This document shows positions 44,786 through 54,164 of a stretch of 64,000 bases of DNA, in pieces. The notes under the pieces were generated by a model. That model made no database searches. It was not told the origin of the DNA and saw nothing but the letters and a program-made list of their open reading frames with translations. Within the stretch, counting starts at the first letter, position 1. Each line of letters opens with the position of its first letter. The stretch comes from Salinicola corii (GTDB taxonomy: Bacteria > Pseudomonadota > Gammaproteobacteria > Pseudomonadales > Halomonadaceae): assembly GCF_008298015.1 (NCBI RefSeq), contig NZ_VTPX01000001.1, positions 496,001-560,000 on the forward strand, read 5' to 3'. A program made the translations under genes and the position numbers.

Positions 44786-46093
44786 ATGGCTAACGCACCT
44801 CAATACGATGCGGCTCCGTCGCGTCCGCTGTCACGCGGTGACATCAAGATCCTGTCGCTATCCGCTCTGGGTGGCGCGCTGGAATTCTACGACTTCATCA
44901 TCTTCGTCTACTTCGCCACGGTGATCGGGCACCTGTTCTTCCCGCCGGACATGCCGGAGTGGCTGCGAATGGTCCAGACCTACGGCATCTTCGCCGCCGG
45001 CTATCTGGCACGCCCGCTGGGCGGCATCATCATGGCGCACTTCGGCGACCTGCTGGGTCGCAAGCGCATGTTCACGCTGTCGATCTTCCTGATGTCCGTG
45101 CCGACGCTGCTGATCGGCTGCCTGCCGACCTACGAGACCATCGGCTACCTGGCGCCACTGCTGCTGGTGCTGATGCGGATCCTGCAGGGTGCGGCGGTCG
45201 GCGGCGAGGTTCCCGGTGCCTGGGTGTTCGTGACCGAACACGTCTCGCGCAAGGACGTAGGGCTGGCCTGTGGTACGCTGGCTTCCGGACTGGTGGCCGG
45301 CATCCTGATCGGGTCGGTGATCTCGGCGTTCCTGAAGTCGTACTACACGCCGGAGGAGATGAACGCCTACGGCTGGCGGGTGCCGTTCCTGATCGGTGGC
45401 GTCTTCGGCTTCCTGGCGGTCTATCTGCGCCGTTATCTGGAAGAGACGCCGGTGTTCGCCGAGATGCGTGCCAAGAAAGCGCTCTCCGACGGTCTGCCGG
45501 TCAAGCGCGTGCTCAGCCGCCACCTGGACAGCGTGGTGCTGTCGATGGCGGTGACCTGGATTCTCACCGGCGCGGTGGTGGTGGTGGTGCTGATGACGCC
45601 GAGTCTGCTGCAGACGCTCTACGGCATCGATGCCTCGCTGGCCAATGTCTGGGCCATCGTCTGTGTGATCATCGGCTGCGTGGTCTCGGGCTGGTGCTGC
45701 GATCGCCTCGGCAGCGGGATCACGATCATCGCCTGGAGCCTGCTGCTGGGCGTCGGCTACTGGGTGATGATGCACACGGTGCCGACCAGCCCCGATCAAC
45801 TGACACCGCTCTACTGCCTGGCCGGTTTCGGCGTCGGCATCGTCGGCGTGGTACCCACCATTGCGGTCAAGTCGTTTCCGGCAGCGGTGCGGTTCTCGGG
45901 ACTCTCTTTTTCCTACAACGTCGCCTACGCGATCTTCGGTGGTTTTACCCCGGTAGTGGTGTCGACGTTGATGGCCAGTCATCCCGCCGCGCCGGCCTAC
46001 TACATCGCCGCGCTGGCGGCGCTCGGCGTGGTGATCGGTCTGTTCCTGCTACGCGCGCCAAGCGGGCAGCGACTGGCATTGATGCAGCACTGA
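44786..46093 (+). CDS. MFS metabolite:H+ symporter (MHS group), first of a tandem pair
   Basis: The 435-residue twelve-helix protein starts MANAPQYDAAPSRPLSRGDI and shows the MHS signature: LGGALEFYDFIIFVYFATVIG, RPLGGIIMAHFGDLLGRKRMF, LQGAAVGGEVPGAWVFVTEH. Members (ProP, KgtP, ShiA relatives) import organic acids or osmolytes with protons. ATG 44786 was chosen because family proteins start just ahead of this block. It is followed 104 bp later by a close paralogue in the same direction. Substrate unknown. Confidence 0.9.
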   Translation: MANAPQYDAAPSRPLSRGDIKILSLSALGGALEFYDFIIFVYFATVIGHLFFPPDMPEWLRMVQTYGIFAAGYLARPLGGIIMAHFGDLLGRKRMFTLSIFLMSVPTLLIGCLPTYETIGYLAPLLLVLMRILQGAAVGGEVPGAWVFVTEHVSRKDVGLACGTLASGLVAGILIGSVISAFLKSYYTPEEMNAYGWRVPFLIGGVFGFLAVYLRRYLEETPVFAEMRAKKALSDGLPVKRVLSRHLDSVVLSMAVTWILTGAVVVVVLMTPSLLQTLYGIDASLANVWAIVCVIIGCVVSGWCCDRLGSGITIIAWSLLLGVGYWVMMHTVPTSPDQLTPLYCLAGFGVGIVGVVPTIAVKSFPAAVRFSGLSFSYNVAYAIFGGFTPVVVSTLMASHPAAPAYYIAALAALGVVIGLFLLRAPSGQRLALMQH

Positions 46094-46197
46094 CCTTTCC
46101 GTGCCAGGCCCCGGGCCGCATCGGCGCGGCGCTTGGCGGCCTGATCCCTTAGTGATCGTGGCGACGTCCACGGGCGTCGTTTGCCTGGAACTCCGAT

Positions 46198-47496
46198 ATG
46201 TCCCATGACTCCATTTCGACGCGTCCGCTCTCCCGCAGCGATGTCAGGACGCTCTCGCTGTCGGCTCTCGGTGGCGCGCTGGAATTCTACGACTTCATCA
46301 TCTTCGTTTATTTCGCCACGGTCATCGGCCAGCTGTTCTTTCCACCCGACATGCCGGAGTGGCTGCGCCAGATCCAGGTCTTCGGTATCTTTGCCGCCGG
46401 CTACCTGGTGCGTCCGCTGGGCGGCATCGTGATGGCGCATTTCGGCGACCTGTTGGGCCGCAAGCGGATGTTCACGCTGTCGATCCTGCTGATGGCGCTG
46501 CCGACGCTGGCGATCGGATGCCTGCCGACCTATCACGCCATCGGCTACCTGGCGCCACTGGTGCTCGTGCTGCTGCGCATGCTGCAGGGCGCGGCCGTGG
46601 GTGGCGAGGTGCCCGGCGCCTGGGTGTTCGTTACCGAGCACGTCCAGCGTCGCCACGTGGGCCTTGCTTGCGGCACGCTGTCGGCGGGATTGGCAGCCGG
46701 CATTCTGATCGGCTCTCTGGTGGCGGCGATCATGAAGTCCCACTTCTCCCCGGCAGAACTGGCTGACGGTGCCTGGCGAATCCCGTTCCTGCTCGGCGGC
46801 ATCTTCGGGCTGGTGGCGGTCTATCTTCGCCGCTGGCTCCGCGAGACCCCGGTCTTCGCCGAGATGCGCGAACGCCGGGCGCTGGCCGCCGAGCTGCCGG
46901 TCAAGGCGGTGCTGCGCGATCACCTTGGCGGTGTGCTGCTTGCCATGGCGGTGAGCTGGATTCTGACCGCGGCCATCGTCGTGGTGATGTTGATGACGCC
47001 GCCGCTGCTGGCGGCGCAGTACGCCGGGCTGGACGCCTCGCTGGCCAACGTGGTGGCGATCCTGTGCCTGATCGTGGGCTGCGTGGTCGCCGGCTGGTGC
47101 GCCGACCATTTCGGCAGCGGCGCGACCCTGATCGGCTGGAGCGTGCTGCTGGGGGCGAGCTACTGGCTGATGATGAGCGTCGTCGGCCAGCGTCCCGACC
47201 AGTTGATGCCGCTCTACGCCCTGGCCGGCTTCGCAGTGGGGATTACCGGTGCCATCCCGGCGGTGGCGGTCAAGGCGTTCCCGGCGGCGGTCCGGTTCAG
47301 CGGGTTGTCATTCTCCTACAACGTCGCCTACGCGATATTCGGCGGCTTCACGCCGATCATCGTCACCACGCTGATGCGCTGGTACCCGATGTCGCCGGCG
47401 ATCTACGTCGCCGCGCTATCGGTCATGGGTGTCCTCATCGGCCTGTTTCTGCTGCGCACGCCTGCCGGGCGCCGGCTGGCGGTCATGCCGTCGTAG
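46198..47496 (+). CDS. MFS metabolite:H+ symporter (MHS group), second of a tandem pair
   Basis: This 432-residue protein is collinear with the preceding gene product and keeps the same motifs: LGGALEFYDFIIFVYFATVIG, GDLLGRKRMFTLSI, VGGEVPGAWVFVTEHV, VRFSGLSFSYNVAYAIFGGFTP. Differences are spread along the length, mostly conservative, pointing to an old duplication with possible change in specificity. ATG 46198 starts MSHDSISTRPLSRSDVRTLS. The divergent intergenic sequence (46094-46197) has no terminator, so both may be cotranscribed. Confidence 0.9.
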   Translation: MSHDSISTRPLSRSDVRTLSLSALGGALEFYDFIIFVYFATVIGQLFFPPDMPEWLRQIQVFGIFAAGYLVRPLGGIVMAHFGDLLGRKRMFTLSILLMALPTLAIGCLPTYHAIGYLAPLVLVLLRMLQGAAVGGEVPGAWVFVTEHVQRRHVGLACGTLSAGLAAGILIGSLVAAIMKSHFSPAELADGAWRIPFLLGGIFGLVAVYLRRWLRETPVFAEMRERRALAAELPVKAVLRDHLGGVLLAMAVSWILTAAIVVVMLMTPPLLAAQYAGLDASLANVVAILCLIVGCVVAGWCADHFGSGATLIGWSVLLGASYWLMMSVVGQRPDQLMPLYALAGFAVGITGAIPAVAVKAFPAAVRFSGLSFSYNVAYAIFGGFTPIIVTTLMRWYPMSPAIYVAALSVMGVLIGLFLLRTPAGRRLAVMPS

Positions 47497-47667
47497 TCGT
47501 ATGGCCGGATCGCTTCGATGACGCTCCGTGTGCACGGGGTGTCTTGCGTCAAGCGGGGGTTCGTAGCGTAAAAGCGTCGCCGGCGGTGCGGCTGGGGGCC
47601 GGCGGCGTTGGAAGCGCTTACATTGGTGGGTCGAGATTTCGCTGATCGGACGACAACGCCTGAAACC

Positions 47668-48573
47668 ATGATCAATCTCAGACAGATAGAAGCCTTCCGC
47701 GCGGTAATGATCCACAAGACGGTGACCCGTGCCGCTCAGACGCTCTATATTTCCCAGCCGGCGGTCAGCCGGCTGATTGCCGATCTCGAGTACTACATCG
47801 GTTTCGAGCTATTTCTTCGCCACAAGGGGCGCCTGGTACCCACACCGGAAGCGCTGGCCTTCTACGAGGAGGTGGAACGCTCGTTCGTCGGGCTGGAGCG
47901 CATCACCGAAACCGCCCGCGACATTCGCGAATTCCGTTCCGGGCGGCTGTTCATCTGCGCCATGCCGGCGCTCTCCATCTCGTTGCTGCCGGACATCGTC
48001 CACCGCTTCTCCCAGCGCTATCCGGCGGTCTCGATCTCATTGCAGGCCCACAGCTCCAAGCGAGTCGTCGAGTGGGTCTCGACCCAGCAATGCGATGTCG
48101 GGTTCATCGGACTGAGCTTCGAAGATCCGGGGGTCGAGGAGCGGACCATGATCGAAGCGCCGCTCAAGCTGGTGATGTTGCCGAATCATCCGCTGGCAGC
48201 GAGGCAACGGGTTCGGGCCAGCGATCTCGCCGGGGAGCCTTTCATCTCCGTGGGGCAGTTCCTGGACGTTCGGCCCGACATCGATCGCGTCTTTGCCGAG
48301 GCGGGTATCAAGCGCGACCTGCGTCTGGAGACACAGCTCTCATCGGTGGCCTGCGAAATGGTACTGGCGGGGGCGGGTATTTCCCTGATCGAACCGGCCA
48401 CGGCTTACAGCTACGTGAGCCGTGGGCTGGCGGTGCGGGATTTCGAGCCGTCCATCCTCTTTCGATACAGCGCATTACTGCCCGCTTTTCGCCCGCCGTC
48501 CCGGCTGGCCACCGAGTTCATCAAGGCGGTGGAAGAGGCCCTGGTGCGCCAGTTGGAGGGGGCAAAGCCTTGA
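47668..48573 (+). CDS. LysR family transcriptional regulator (OccR/NocR-like)
   Basis: The 301-residue protein has an N-terminal LysR helix-turn-helix (MINLRQIEAFRAVMIHKTVTRAAQTLYISQPAVSRLIADLEYYIGFELF) and a periplasmic-binding-like effector domain. The N-terminus closely follows OccR/NocR, regulators of opine and arginine-derivative uptake and catabolism. It precedes the ABC transporter and flavoenzyme genes on the same strand and probably activates them in response to their substrate. The start was placed at 47668; an upstream in-frame codon adds unmatched residues. Confidence 0.88.
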   Translation: MINLRQIEAFRAVMIHKTVTRAAQTLYISQPAVSRLIADLEYYIGFELFLRHKGRLVPTPEALAFYEEVERSFVGLERITETARDIREFRSGRLFICAMPALSISLLPDIVHRFSQRYPAVSISLQAHSSKRVVEWVSTQQCDVGFIGLSFEDPGVEERTMIEAPLKLVMLPNHPLAARQRVRASDLAGEPFISVGQFLDVRPDIDRVFAEAGIKRDLRLETQLSSVACEMVLAGAGISLIEPATAYSYVSRGLAVRDFEPSILFRYSALLPAFRPPSRLATEFIKAVEEALVRQLEGAKP

Positions 48574-48727
48574 ATCGCCAAAAGCCATAACATTAATGAA
48601 TAGCCGGCATTTAAAACGGCATTGGGCCTGATGGAAAAACGACGATAGCTTGCAGGACAGCCGCTTCGACTAGCGAGCTGGTCCGTTCACGACTCATAAC
48701 GACGCATAAAAACAACGGAGTTAGAGC

Positions 48728-49774
48728 ATGAAACGTAAGCTAATGGTCTGTGCCGTCATGGCACTCTCCACCGCTGCCACCGTGCAGGCGCAGGACAAGC
48801 CAACGCTCTATCTAGGGGCTTATGGCGGGTCCTTCGAGAGCATCTTCCGCGATTCCATCATTCCCGCGTTCGAGAAGGCTCACGACGTCGACATCGTCTA
48901 CGTTCCCGGCAATTCCACCGACACCCTGGCCAAGTTGCAGGCCCAGCGCAACGATCAGCAGATGGACGTCGCCATCATGGACGACGGCCCCACCTATCAG
49001 GCGATCAACTACGGGCTGTGTCAGTCCCAGGCCCAGGCCCAGGCCCAGGATTCCAGCCTCGACGCACTCTACGATTTCGCGCGTTTCCCCGACGACAAGG
49101 CGGCGGGCATCGGCATCATTGCCGGCGGTCTGGCCTATAACAAGGCGATCTTCGACGAGGAGGGCTGGGCGGCGCCCGACTCCTGGGACGACCTGCGCGA
49201 CGAACGCTTCGCCGGCGCCATCAACGTCCCCTCCATCAGTAACAGTTATGGGCTTTATGCGCTGGTGATGATGGCACGCATGAATGGGGGCAGCGAGAGC
49301 GATATCGAGCCGGGTTTCAAGGTCTTCGAGCGCGACATATCGCCCAACGTGCTCTCTTTCACGCCGTCTCCCGGCAAGACGTCCGAACTCTATCAGAACC
49401 ACGAGATCGTGATGTCGGTGTGGGGAAGCGGCCGCGTGCAGTCGCTGGCCGATACCGGCTTCCCCATCGAATTCGTCTACCCCAAGGAGGGGGCGGTCGC
49501 CCTGGTCCAGGGCGCCTGTCTGGTCGAAGGGTCTAGCCATGCCGACCTGGCCCAGGCCTTCATCGACTACCTGCTGACGCCCGACGTGCAGGTTCTGTTG
49601 GCGCGCGAGCGCGGTAACGGTCCCACCAACAAGCAGGTCGAACTGCCCGAGGAGCTGGCAGCCAAGGTTCCCTACGGTGACCGCGTCGCCAATCTCGTGA
49701 CGCTCGATTGGGATACGGTCAACGAGAACCGCCAGGCCTGGACCAATCTCTGGAATCGACGCATTGAGCGCTGA
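48728..49774 (+). CDS. ABC transporter periplasmic binding protein (polyamine/opine type)
   Basis: The 348-residue protein has a signal peptide (MKRKLMVCAVMALSTAATVQ, cleavage near AQAQDKP). Its fold is of the PotD/AfuA type: LYLGAYGGSFESIFRDSIIPAFEKAH, YVPGNSTDTLAKLQAQR, MDVAIMDDGPTYQAINYG and WDDLRDERFAGAINVP. A short QSQAQAQAQ tract (about residues 99-107) is encoded by a hexamer repeated three times. It should bind an amine or amino-acid derivative and deliver it to the permeases at 50950-52676. Confidence 0.9.
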   Translation: MKRKLMVCAVMALSTAATVQAQDKPTLYLGAYGGSFESIFRDSIIPAFEKAHDVDIVYVPGNSTDTLAKLQAQRNDQQMDVAIMDDGPTYQAINYGLCQSQAQAQAQDSSLDALYDFARFPDDKAAGIGIIAGGLAYNKAIFDEEGWAAPDSWDDLRDERFAGAINVPSISNSYGLYALVMMARMNGGSESDIEPGFKVFERDISPNVLSFTPSPGKTSELYQNHEIVMSVWGSGRVQSLADTGFPIEFVYPKEGAVALVQGACLVEGSSHADLAQAFIDYLLTPDVQVLLARERGNGPTNKQVELPEELAAKVPYGDRVANLVTLDWDTVNENRQAWTNLWNRRIER

Positions 49775-49864
49775 TCCGGTCCCGTCTCAAGATCACTGTC
49801 AACGGTAAACCCATCAGCGGGTGGTGCTGTCGTCATGGACGGCGCTGCCCGGGAGTGACTGAGC

Positions 49865-50953
49865 ATGAGCTTCCTGACTCTCGATTCCTTGACCAAGCGC
49901 TATGGCGACACGACCGCGGTCGACGCGCTCGATCTCTCAATCGAACGCGGCGAGTTCGTCTCGCTGCTGGGCCCGTCGGGCTGCGGCAAGACCACGACAC
50001 TGCAGATGATCGCCGGTTTCGCGCTGCCAAGCGCGGGACGCATCGTCATGGATGGCAGGGATATGACCGATCTGGCCCCCAATGCCCGCGGTTTCGGCAT
50101 CGTGTTCCAGAGTTATGCGCTGTTTCCGCACATGACCGTCACTGAAAACGTTGGTTTCGGTCTCGAGATGCGCAAGATCGCGGCGCCGGAACGACGTCGT
50201 CGCATCCGCCAGGCCTTGGCGCTGGTTCGCCTGGATCATCTCAATGACCGCTACCCGCGGGAACTCTCCGGCGGCCAGCGCCAGCGCGTTGCACTGGCGC
50301 GGGCGCTGGTGATCGAACCGCCGCTGCTGCTGCTCGACGAGCCGCTCTCCAACCTCGATGCCAAGCTGCGCGAGGAGATGCAACTGGAGCTGCGCAACAT
50401 CCAGCGCAATGTCGGAACGACCACGCTGATGGTGACGCACGATCAGGGCGAGGCACTGTCGATGAGCGATCGGGTGGTGGTGATGGATCAGGGCAGGGCG
50501 ATGCAGATCGCCGAGCCATTCCGTGCCTATGAAGAGCCCGCCGACATTTTCGTTTCGACGTTCGTCGGCAAGACCAATCTGCTCGAAGGCCAGGTGGCCG
50601 CCGGGGATAACGGGCAGCCCTGCGTGGACCTAGTGGGCCAGCGCCTGGACCTGTCCGGTGCGGGCGTGGTGGGGGCCGGGCCCGTGCGGGTGTCGATCCG
50701 GCCCGAGAGGCTGGAGATGACGGCCTGTCGCCAGGGGCTGGTCGACGGCAAGGTCCAGACCCGACAGTTCGTCGGCGACCACTGGCTCTATCAGATCGAC
50801 ACGCCGGTCGGTCTGCTGCTGGCGACCTGCCCCAACTGTGGTCCGGCCGGCTTCGATGTCGGCGACGAGGTGGGCGTGCGCTGGACACCGGACTCGATGC
50901 GCCTGTTGCAGGACCGGCCGAGAACGACGCTGTCGGTTGGAGGTGTGTCATGA
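49865..50953 (+). CDS. ABC transporter ATP-binding protein (PotA type)
   Basis: The 362-residue ATPase has Walker A GPSGCGKTT, Q-loop FQSYALFPHMTVTENVGFGLEMRK, signature LSGGQRQRVALARAL, Walker B LLLLDEPLSNLDAKL and a C-terminal TOBE-like regulatory domain (about 270-350). It powers the importer. Its stop overlaps the first permease start by four bases (ATGA, 50950-50953). Confidence 0.94.
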   Translation: MSFLTLDSLTKRYGDTTAVDALDLSIERGEFVSLLGPSGCGKTTTLQMIAGFALPSAGRIVMDGRDMTDLAPNARGFGIVFQSYALFPHMTVTENVGFGLEMRKIAAPERRRRIRQALALVRLDHLNDRYPRELSGGQRQRVALARALVIEPPLLLLDEPLSNLDAKLREEMQLELRNIQRNVGTTTLMVTHDQGEALSMSDRVVVMDQGRAMQIAEPFRAYEEPADIFVSTFVGKTNLLEGQVAAGDNGQPCVDLVGQRLDLSGAGVVGAGPVRVSIRPERLEMTACRQGLVDGKVQTRQFVGDHWLYQIDTPVGLLLATCPNCGPAGFDVGDEVGVRWTPDSMRLLQDRPRTTLSVGGVS

Positions 50954-51867
50954 CCGAAACGGTAATGGAGACGACGCTGCCGAGGTCGCCGAACCGCGCC
51001 AGGCGGCTGGAACGCTGGTTGCCGTTGTGGCTCACCGGGCCCGCCGCCGTGTTCTTCCTGGTGCTGCTGGGTATGCCGCTGCTGATGACGCTGGCGCTGT
51101 CGTTCTACACCTTCGACTATACCGCCGGGATCGAAAAGACACTGACCTTCACCAACTACGCTGAAGTGCTTTTCGACGGCTATTTTCACGAGATTTTCCT
51201 GCGAACCTACGCCATCAGCCTCGTCACCACGGTGCTCTGTGTGCTGCTGGGCGCGCCCGAGGCCTACATCCTCTATCGCATGCGCAACCCATGGCGGTCG
51301 ATTTTCCTGCTGGTGACACTGGGGCCGCTGCTGATTTCGGTGGTCGTGAGAACCCTGGGCTGGGTGCTGCTGATCGGCGGCAACGGCCTGCTCAGCCAGT
51401 TGCTGCAAGGGCTGGGGTTGGCCGGTTCCCGCGGCGTGAGTCTCATGTACACCCATACCGGGGTGGTGATCGCCATGGTTCACGTGCTGGTGCCGTTCAT
51501 GGTGATCTCGGTCTGGGCGTCGTTGCGCAAGGTCGATCTGAGTACCGGAGATGCCGCACTGTCGCTTGGCGCCAAGCCGTTCACCGTGATGCGCCGGGTG
51601 ATCTTTCCGCAGGTCCTGCCGGGCGTGCTGTCGGGCAGCCTGATCGTGTTCGCGCTGACAGCGAGCTATTTCGCCACGCCCTCGATCATCGGCGGCCGGC
51701 GCCTCAAGGTCGTCGCCACCAGCGTCTACGATGAGTACCTCAGCACCATGAACTGGCCGCTGGGTGCATCGATCTCGATCGTACTGCTGCTGCTCAACGT
51801 GATCATCGTCATGAGTTACAGCCGGTGGGTCGAGAGGCGTTTTCGCCGCACCCTGGGGGAGGGCTGA
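50950..51867 (+). CDS. ABC transporter permease (PotB type)
   Basis: The 305-residue inner-membrane protein has six helices and the EAA motif in SLGAKPFTVMRRVIFPQVLPG, which contacts the ATPase. The N-terminal RRLERWLPLWLTGPAAVFFLVLLGMPLLMTLALSFYTFDY pattern is PotB-like. It pairs with the next permease. Start overlaps the ATPase stop. Confidence 0.93.
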   Translation: MTETVMETTLPRSPNRARRLERWLPLWLTGPAAVFFLVLLGMPLLMTLALSFYTFDYTAGIEKTLTFTNYAEVLFDGYFHEIFLRTYAISLVTTVLCVLLGAPEAYILYRMRNPWRSIFLLVTLGPLLISVVVRTLGWVLLIGGNGLLSQLLQGLGLAGSRGVSLMYTHTGVVIAMVHVLVPFMVISVWASLRKVDLSTGDAALSLGAKPFTVMRRVIFPQVLPGVLSGSLIVFALTASYFATPSIIGGRRLKVVATSVYDEYLSTMNWPLGASISIVLLLLNVIIVMSYSRWVERRFRRTLGEG

Positions 51868-51869
51868 GC

Positions 51870-52676
51870 ATGAGTGTCGACAGCCGTCGCAACGGGCGCC
51901 TGGCGCTCGCGTTTCATACCCTGTTCGTGATCTTCCTGATGGCGCCACTGGTAGTGGTGATCCTGGTGGCCTTCACGCCCAAGGGCTACCTTTCGTACCC
52001 CACCGCCGGCTTCTCGCTGCGCTGGTTTCGCGAGATTCTGGAACGGCCCGACTTCATCGATGCCTTCTACCATAGCCTCAACCTGGGCATCGTCGCGGCA
52101 ACGCTGGCGACACTGTTGTCGATCCCGGCGGCGCTGGCGCTGGCGCGTTTCCGCTTCGCGGGGCGCGAGTTTCTCAATGGTCTGTTCCTCTCCCCGTTGA
52201 TGATCCCGCATATCGTGCTCGGGGTGGCATTCCTGCGCTTCTTTTCCGAGATTGGTATCGGCGGCACCTTCGCCTCGCTGGTATTCGCCCACGTCATCAT
52301 CGTCATGCCCTACACGCTCCGCTTGGTGCTGGCGGCGGTGATGGGGCTCGATCGCGAGACGGAGCGCGCCGCCGTTTCGCTGGGGGCGAACCCTCTCACC
52401 AGCTTTCGTCGAATCACCTTGCCGCAGATGCTGCCCGGCGTCGCCGGTGGCTGGATGCTGGCCTTCATCACCAGCTTCGACGAACTCACCATGACCGTGT
52501 TCGTCGCCTCGCCGAGCAACACCACGCTGCCGGTCAAGATGTACAACTACATCGAGCAGACCATCGATCCGCTGCTGGCCTCGGTATCGACCGTGATCAT
52601 CGTGCTGACCGTGGCGTTCATGCTGGTGCTGGATCGCTTCTATGGCCTGGATCGGGTGCTGAGCGGCAAGGGTTAG
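51870..52676 (+). CDS. ABC transporter permease (PotC type)
   Basis: The 268-residue protein starts MSVDSRRNGRLALAFHTLF and has the six-helix PotC pattern with EAA motif SLGANPLTSFRRITLPQMLPG and the end FITSFDELTMTVFVASP. It completes the four-gene importer and begins two bases after the PotB-type stop. A longer in-frame start at 51825 would overlap the preceding gene and is not favoured. Confidence 0.92.
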   Translation: MSVDSRRNGRLALAFHTLFVIFLMAPLVVVILVAFTPKGYLSYPTAGFSLRWFREILERPDFIDAFYHSLNLGIVAATLATLLSIPAALALARFRFAGREFLNGLFLSPLMIPHIVLGVAFLRFFSEIGIGGTFASLVFAHVIIVMPYTLRLVLAAVMGLDRETERAAVSLGANPLTSFRRITLPQMLPGVAGGWMLAFITSFDELTMTVFVASPSNTTLPVKMYNYIEQTIDPLLASVSTVIIVLTVAFMLVLDRFYGLDRVLSGKG

Positions 52677-52771
52677 AGCAGGGGTTCGGCGCTCGCGCGT
52701 CGAGCCGGGGCGACCGTCATCCATGGCGGTGCAATCGAATCGGCGAGAGCCGTCAGGGCTTGGGATGGATT

Positions 52772-53890
52772 ATGGCGAATTACGATTTTGCGGTGGTCGG
52801 CGGCGGTCTGGTCGGTAGCGCCATCGCCTACGGATTGTGCGGCGAGGGACATCGGGTCGTGGTGATGGACGAGGGCGACGTCGCCTATCGCGCGTCGCGG
52901 GGCAACTTCGGCCTGGTGTGGATCCAGAGCAAGGGGCTGGGCATGCCCAACTATTCGGACTGGAGCCAGAGTTCGTCACGACTGTGGCTCGAACTGGCGC
53001 CTGAGCTCAAGGCGCTGACCGGCATCGATGTCCAGCACCAGCGCAGCGGTGGCGTGCATATCTGCCACACCGAACGGGAGTGGTTGCAGCGCCGCGAGAC
53101 GATGGATCGACTATCGCGCGAGACCGAAGGGCGGTTTCATTTCGAGATGCTCGATCACCGGGCGTTGGCGTCGCTGGTGCCCGCGATCGGGGATGACGTC
53201 TTCGGCGCCTCGTGGACGCCAATGGATGGCCACGCCAACCCGCTCTACCTGTTGCGCGCGCTGCATGCCGGAATCCATCAACGGGGCGGTGAATATCGCC
53301 GTGGGGGCCCGGTGCGTCGTATCGCGCGGGACGGTGGGGGGTTCCGACTCGAACGGGATGGCGAGAGTGTCCACTGCCAACGGGTGGTGCTGGCCGCCGG
53401 TCTGGGCAACAGAGGCCTGGCGGAGCAGGTCGGACTCGAGGCGCCATTGCTGCCCAACCGTGGCGAGGTGATGATCACCGAGCGTGTCGCACCGCTGCTG
53501 GATATCCCCACGACCTACCTGCGCCAGACCGGCGAGGGCTCGTTGCAGGTCGGCGACTCTCACGAGGACGTCGGCATGAACGACGGCACCCGCACCGAAG
53601 TCCTGGCGGATATCGCGCAGCGGGCGTTGCGGGCCTTCCCCCGCCTGCGCGACGTGCGCATCGTCCGGAGCTGGGGAGCGTTGCGGGTGATGACGCCGGA
53701 CGGCTGCCCGATCTACCAGGCCTCCGTCACTCATCCGGGGGCCTACCTGGCTTGCTGCCACAGCGGCGTGACGCTGGCGGCAGCACATGCCAAACGTCTC
53801 GCCCCCTGGATCGGCGGCGGCGAATGCCCCGAGGAGATCGTTCCACTCACCGCGGAGAGATTCCATGTTCGCGTATCTGAAACGGCCTGA
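52772..53890 (+). CDS. FAD-dependent amine/amino-acid oxidoreductase (DAO family), first copy
   Basis: The 372-residue protein starts MANYDFAVVGGGLVGSAIAYGL, the FAD dinucleotide-binding turn. It continues with the DAO fold, a substrate-binding sheet and a C-terminal GCPIYQASVTHPGAYLACCHSGVTLAAAHA region. Family members include D-amino-acid dehydrogenases, sarcosine oxidase beta and opine oxidase subunits. A TTG at 52760 could add four residues. Its 3' end overlaps the small iron-sulfur gene by 26 bases. A second DAO protein is encoded at 55588. Confidence 0.88.
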   Translation: MANYDFAVVGGGLVGSAIAYGLCGEGHRVVVMDEGDVAYRASRGNFGLVWIQSKGLGMPNYSDWSQSSSRLWLELAPELKALTGIDVQHQRSGGVHICHTEREWLQRRETMDRLSRETEGRFHFEMLDHRALASLVPAIGDDVFGASWTPMDGHANPLYLLRALHAGIHQRGGEYRRGGPVRRIARDGGGFRLERDGESVHCQRVVLAAGLGNRGLAEQVGLEAPLLPNRGEVMITERVAPLLDIPTTYLRQTGEGSLQVGDSHEDVGMNDGTRTEVLADIAQRALRAFPRLRDVRIVRSWGALRVMTPDGCPIYQASVTHPGAYLACCHSGVTLAAAHAKRLAPWIGGGECPEEIVPLTAERFHVRVSETA

Positions 53891-54164
53891 AGAGGGCCGT
53901 ACCGTGACCATCGAGTATGAGGGCCGAAAGCTGATCGCCAGAGCCGGAGACACGGTTGCGGCGGCACTCCTCGCTTCTGGTATCGATCGCTTCCGGACCA
54001 CGCCGGTCAGCCAGTCGCCGCGAGGTCCGTGGTGCATGATGGGCGCCTGTTTCGATTGCCTGCTGGAGATCGATGGCGTGCCCAATCGCCAGGGATGTCA
54101 GGTCACGGTGGTCGAGGGCATGACGGTGAGAAGCCAGCAAGGCGCACGGAGGGTCTCGCCATGA
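53865..54164 (+). CDS. Small [2Fe-2S] subunit (HcnA / opine oxidase gamma type)
   Basis: The 99-residue protein is almost entirely a ferredoxin-like [2Fe-2S] domain. Its cluster ligands lie in WCMMGACFDCLLEIDG followed by a fourth cysteine in RQGCQVT. It corresponds to HcnA of hydrogen cyanide synthase and the gamma subunit of dye-linked proline, octopine or nopaline dehydrogenases, moving electrons from the flavoprotein. It overlaps genes at both ends (26 bases with the DAO gene, ATGA with the next), so these are translated together. Confidence 0.88.
   Translation: MFAYLKRPEEGRTVTIEYEGRKLIARAGDTVAAALLASGIDRFRTTPVSQSPRGPWCMMGACFDCLLEIDGVPNRQGCQVTVVEGMTVRSQQGARRVSP

Noticed and set aside
44858-45982. 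Long antisense frame opposite the first MHS transporter
   Set aside because: The sequence is His/Asp/Gln-rich low-complexity, typical of the reverse of a hydrophobic gene in GC-rich DNA, with no domain.
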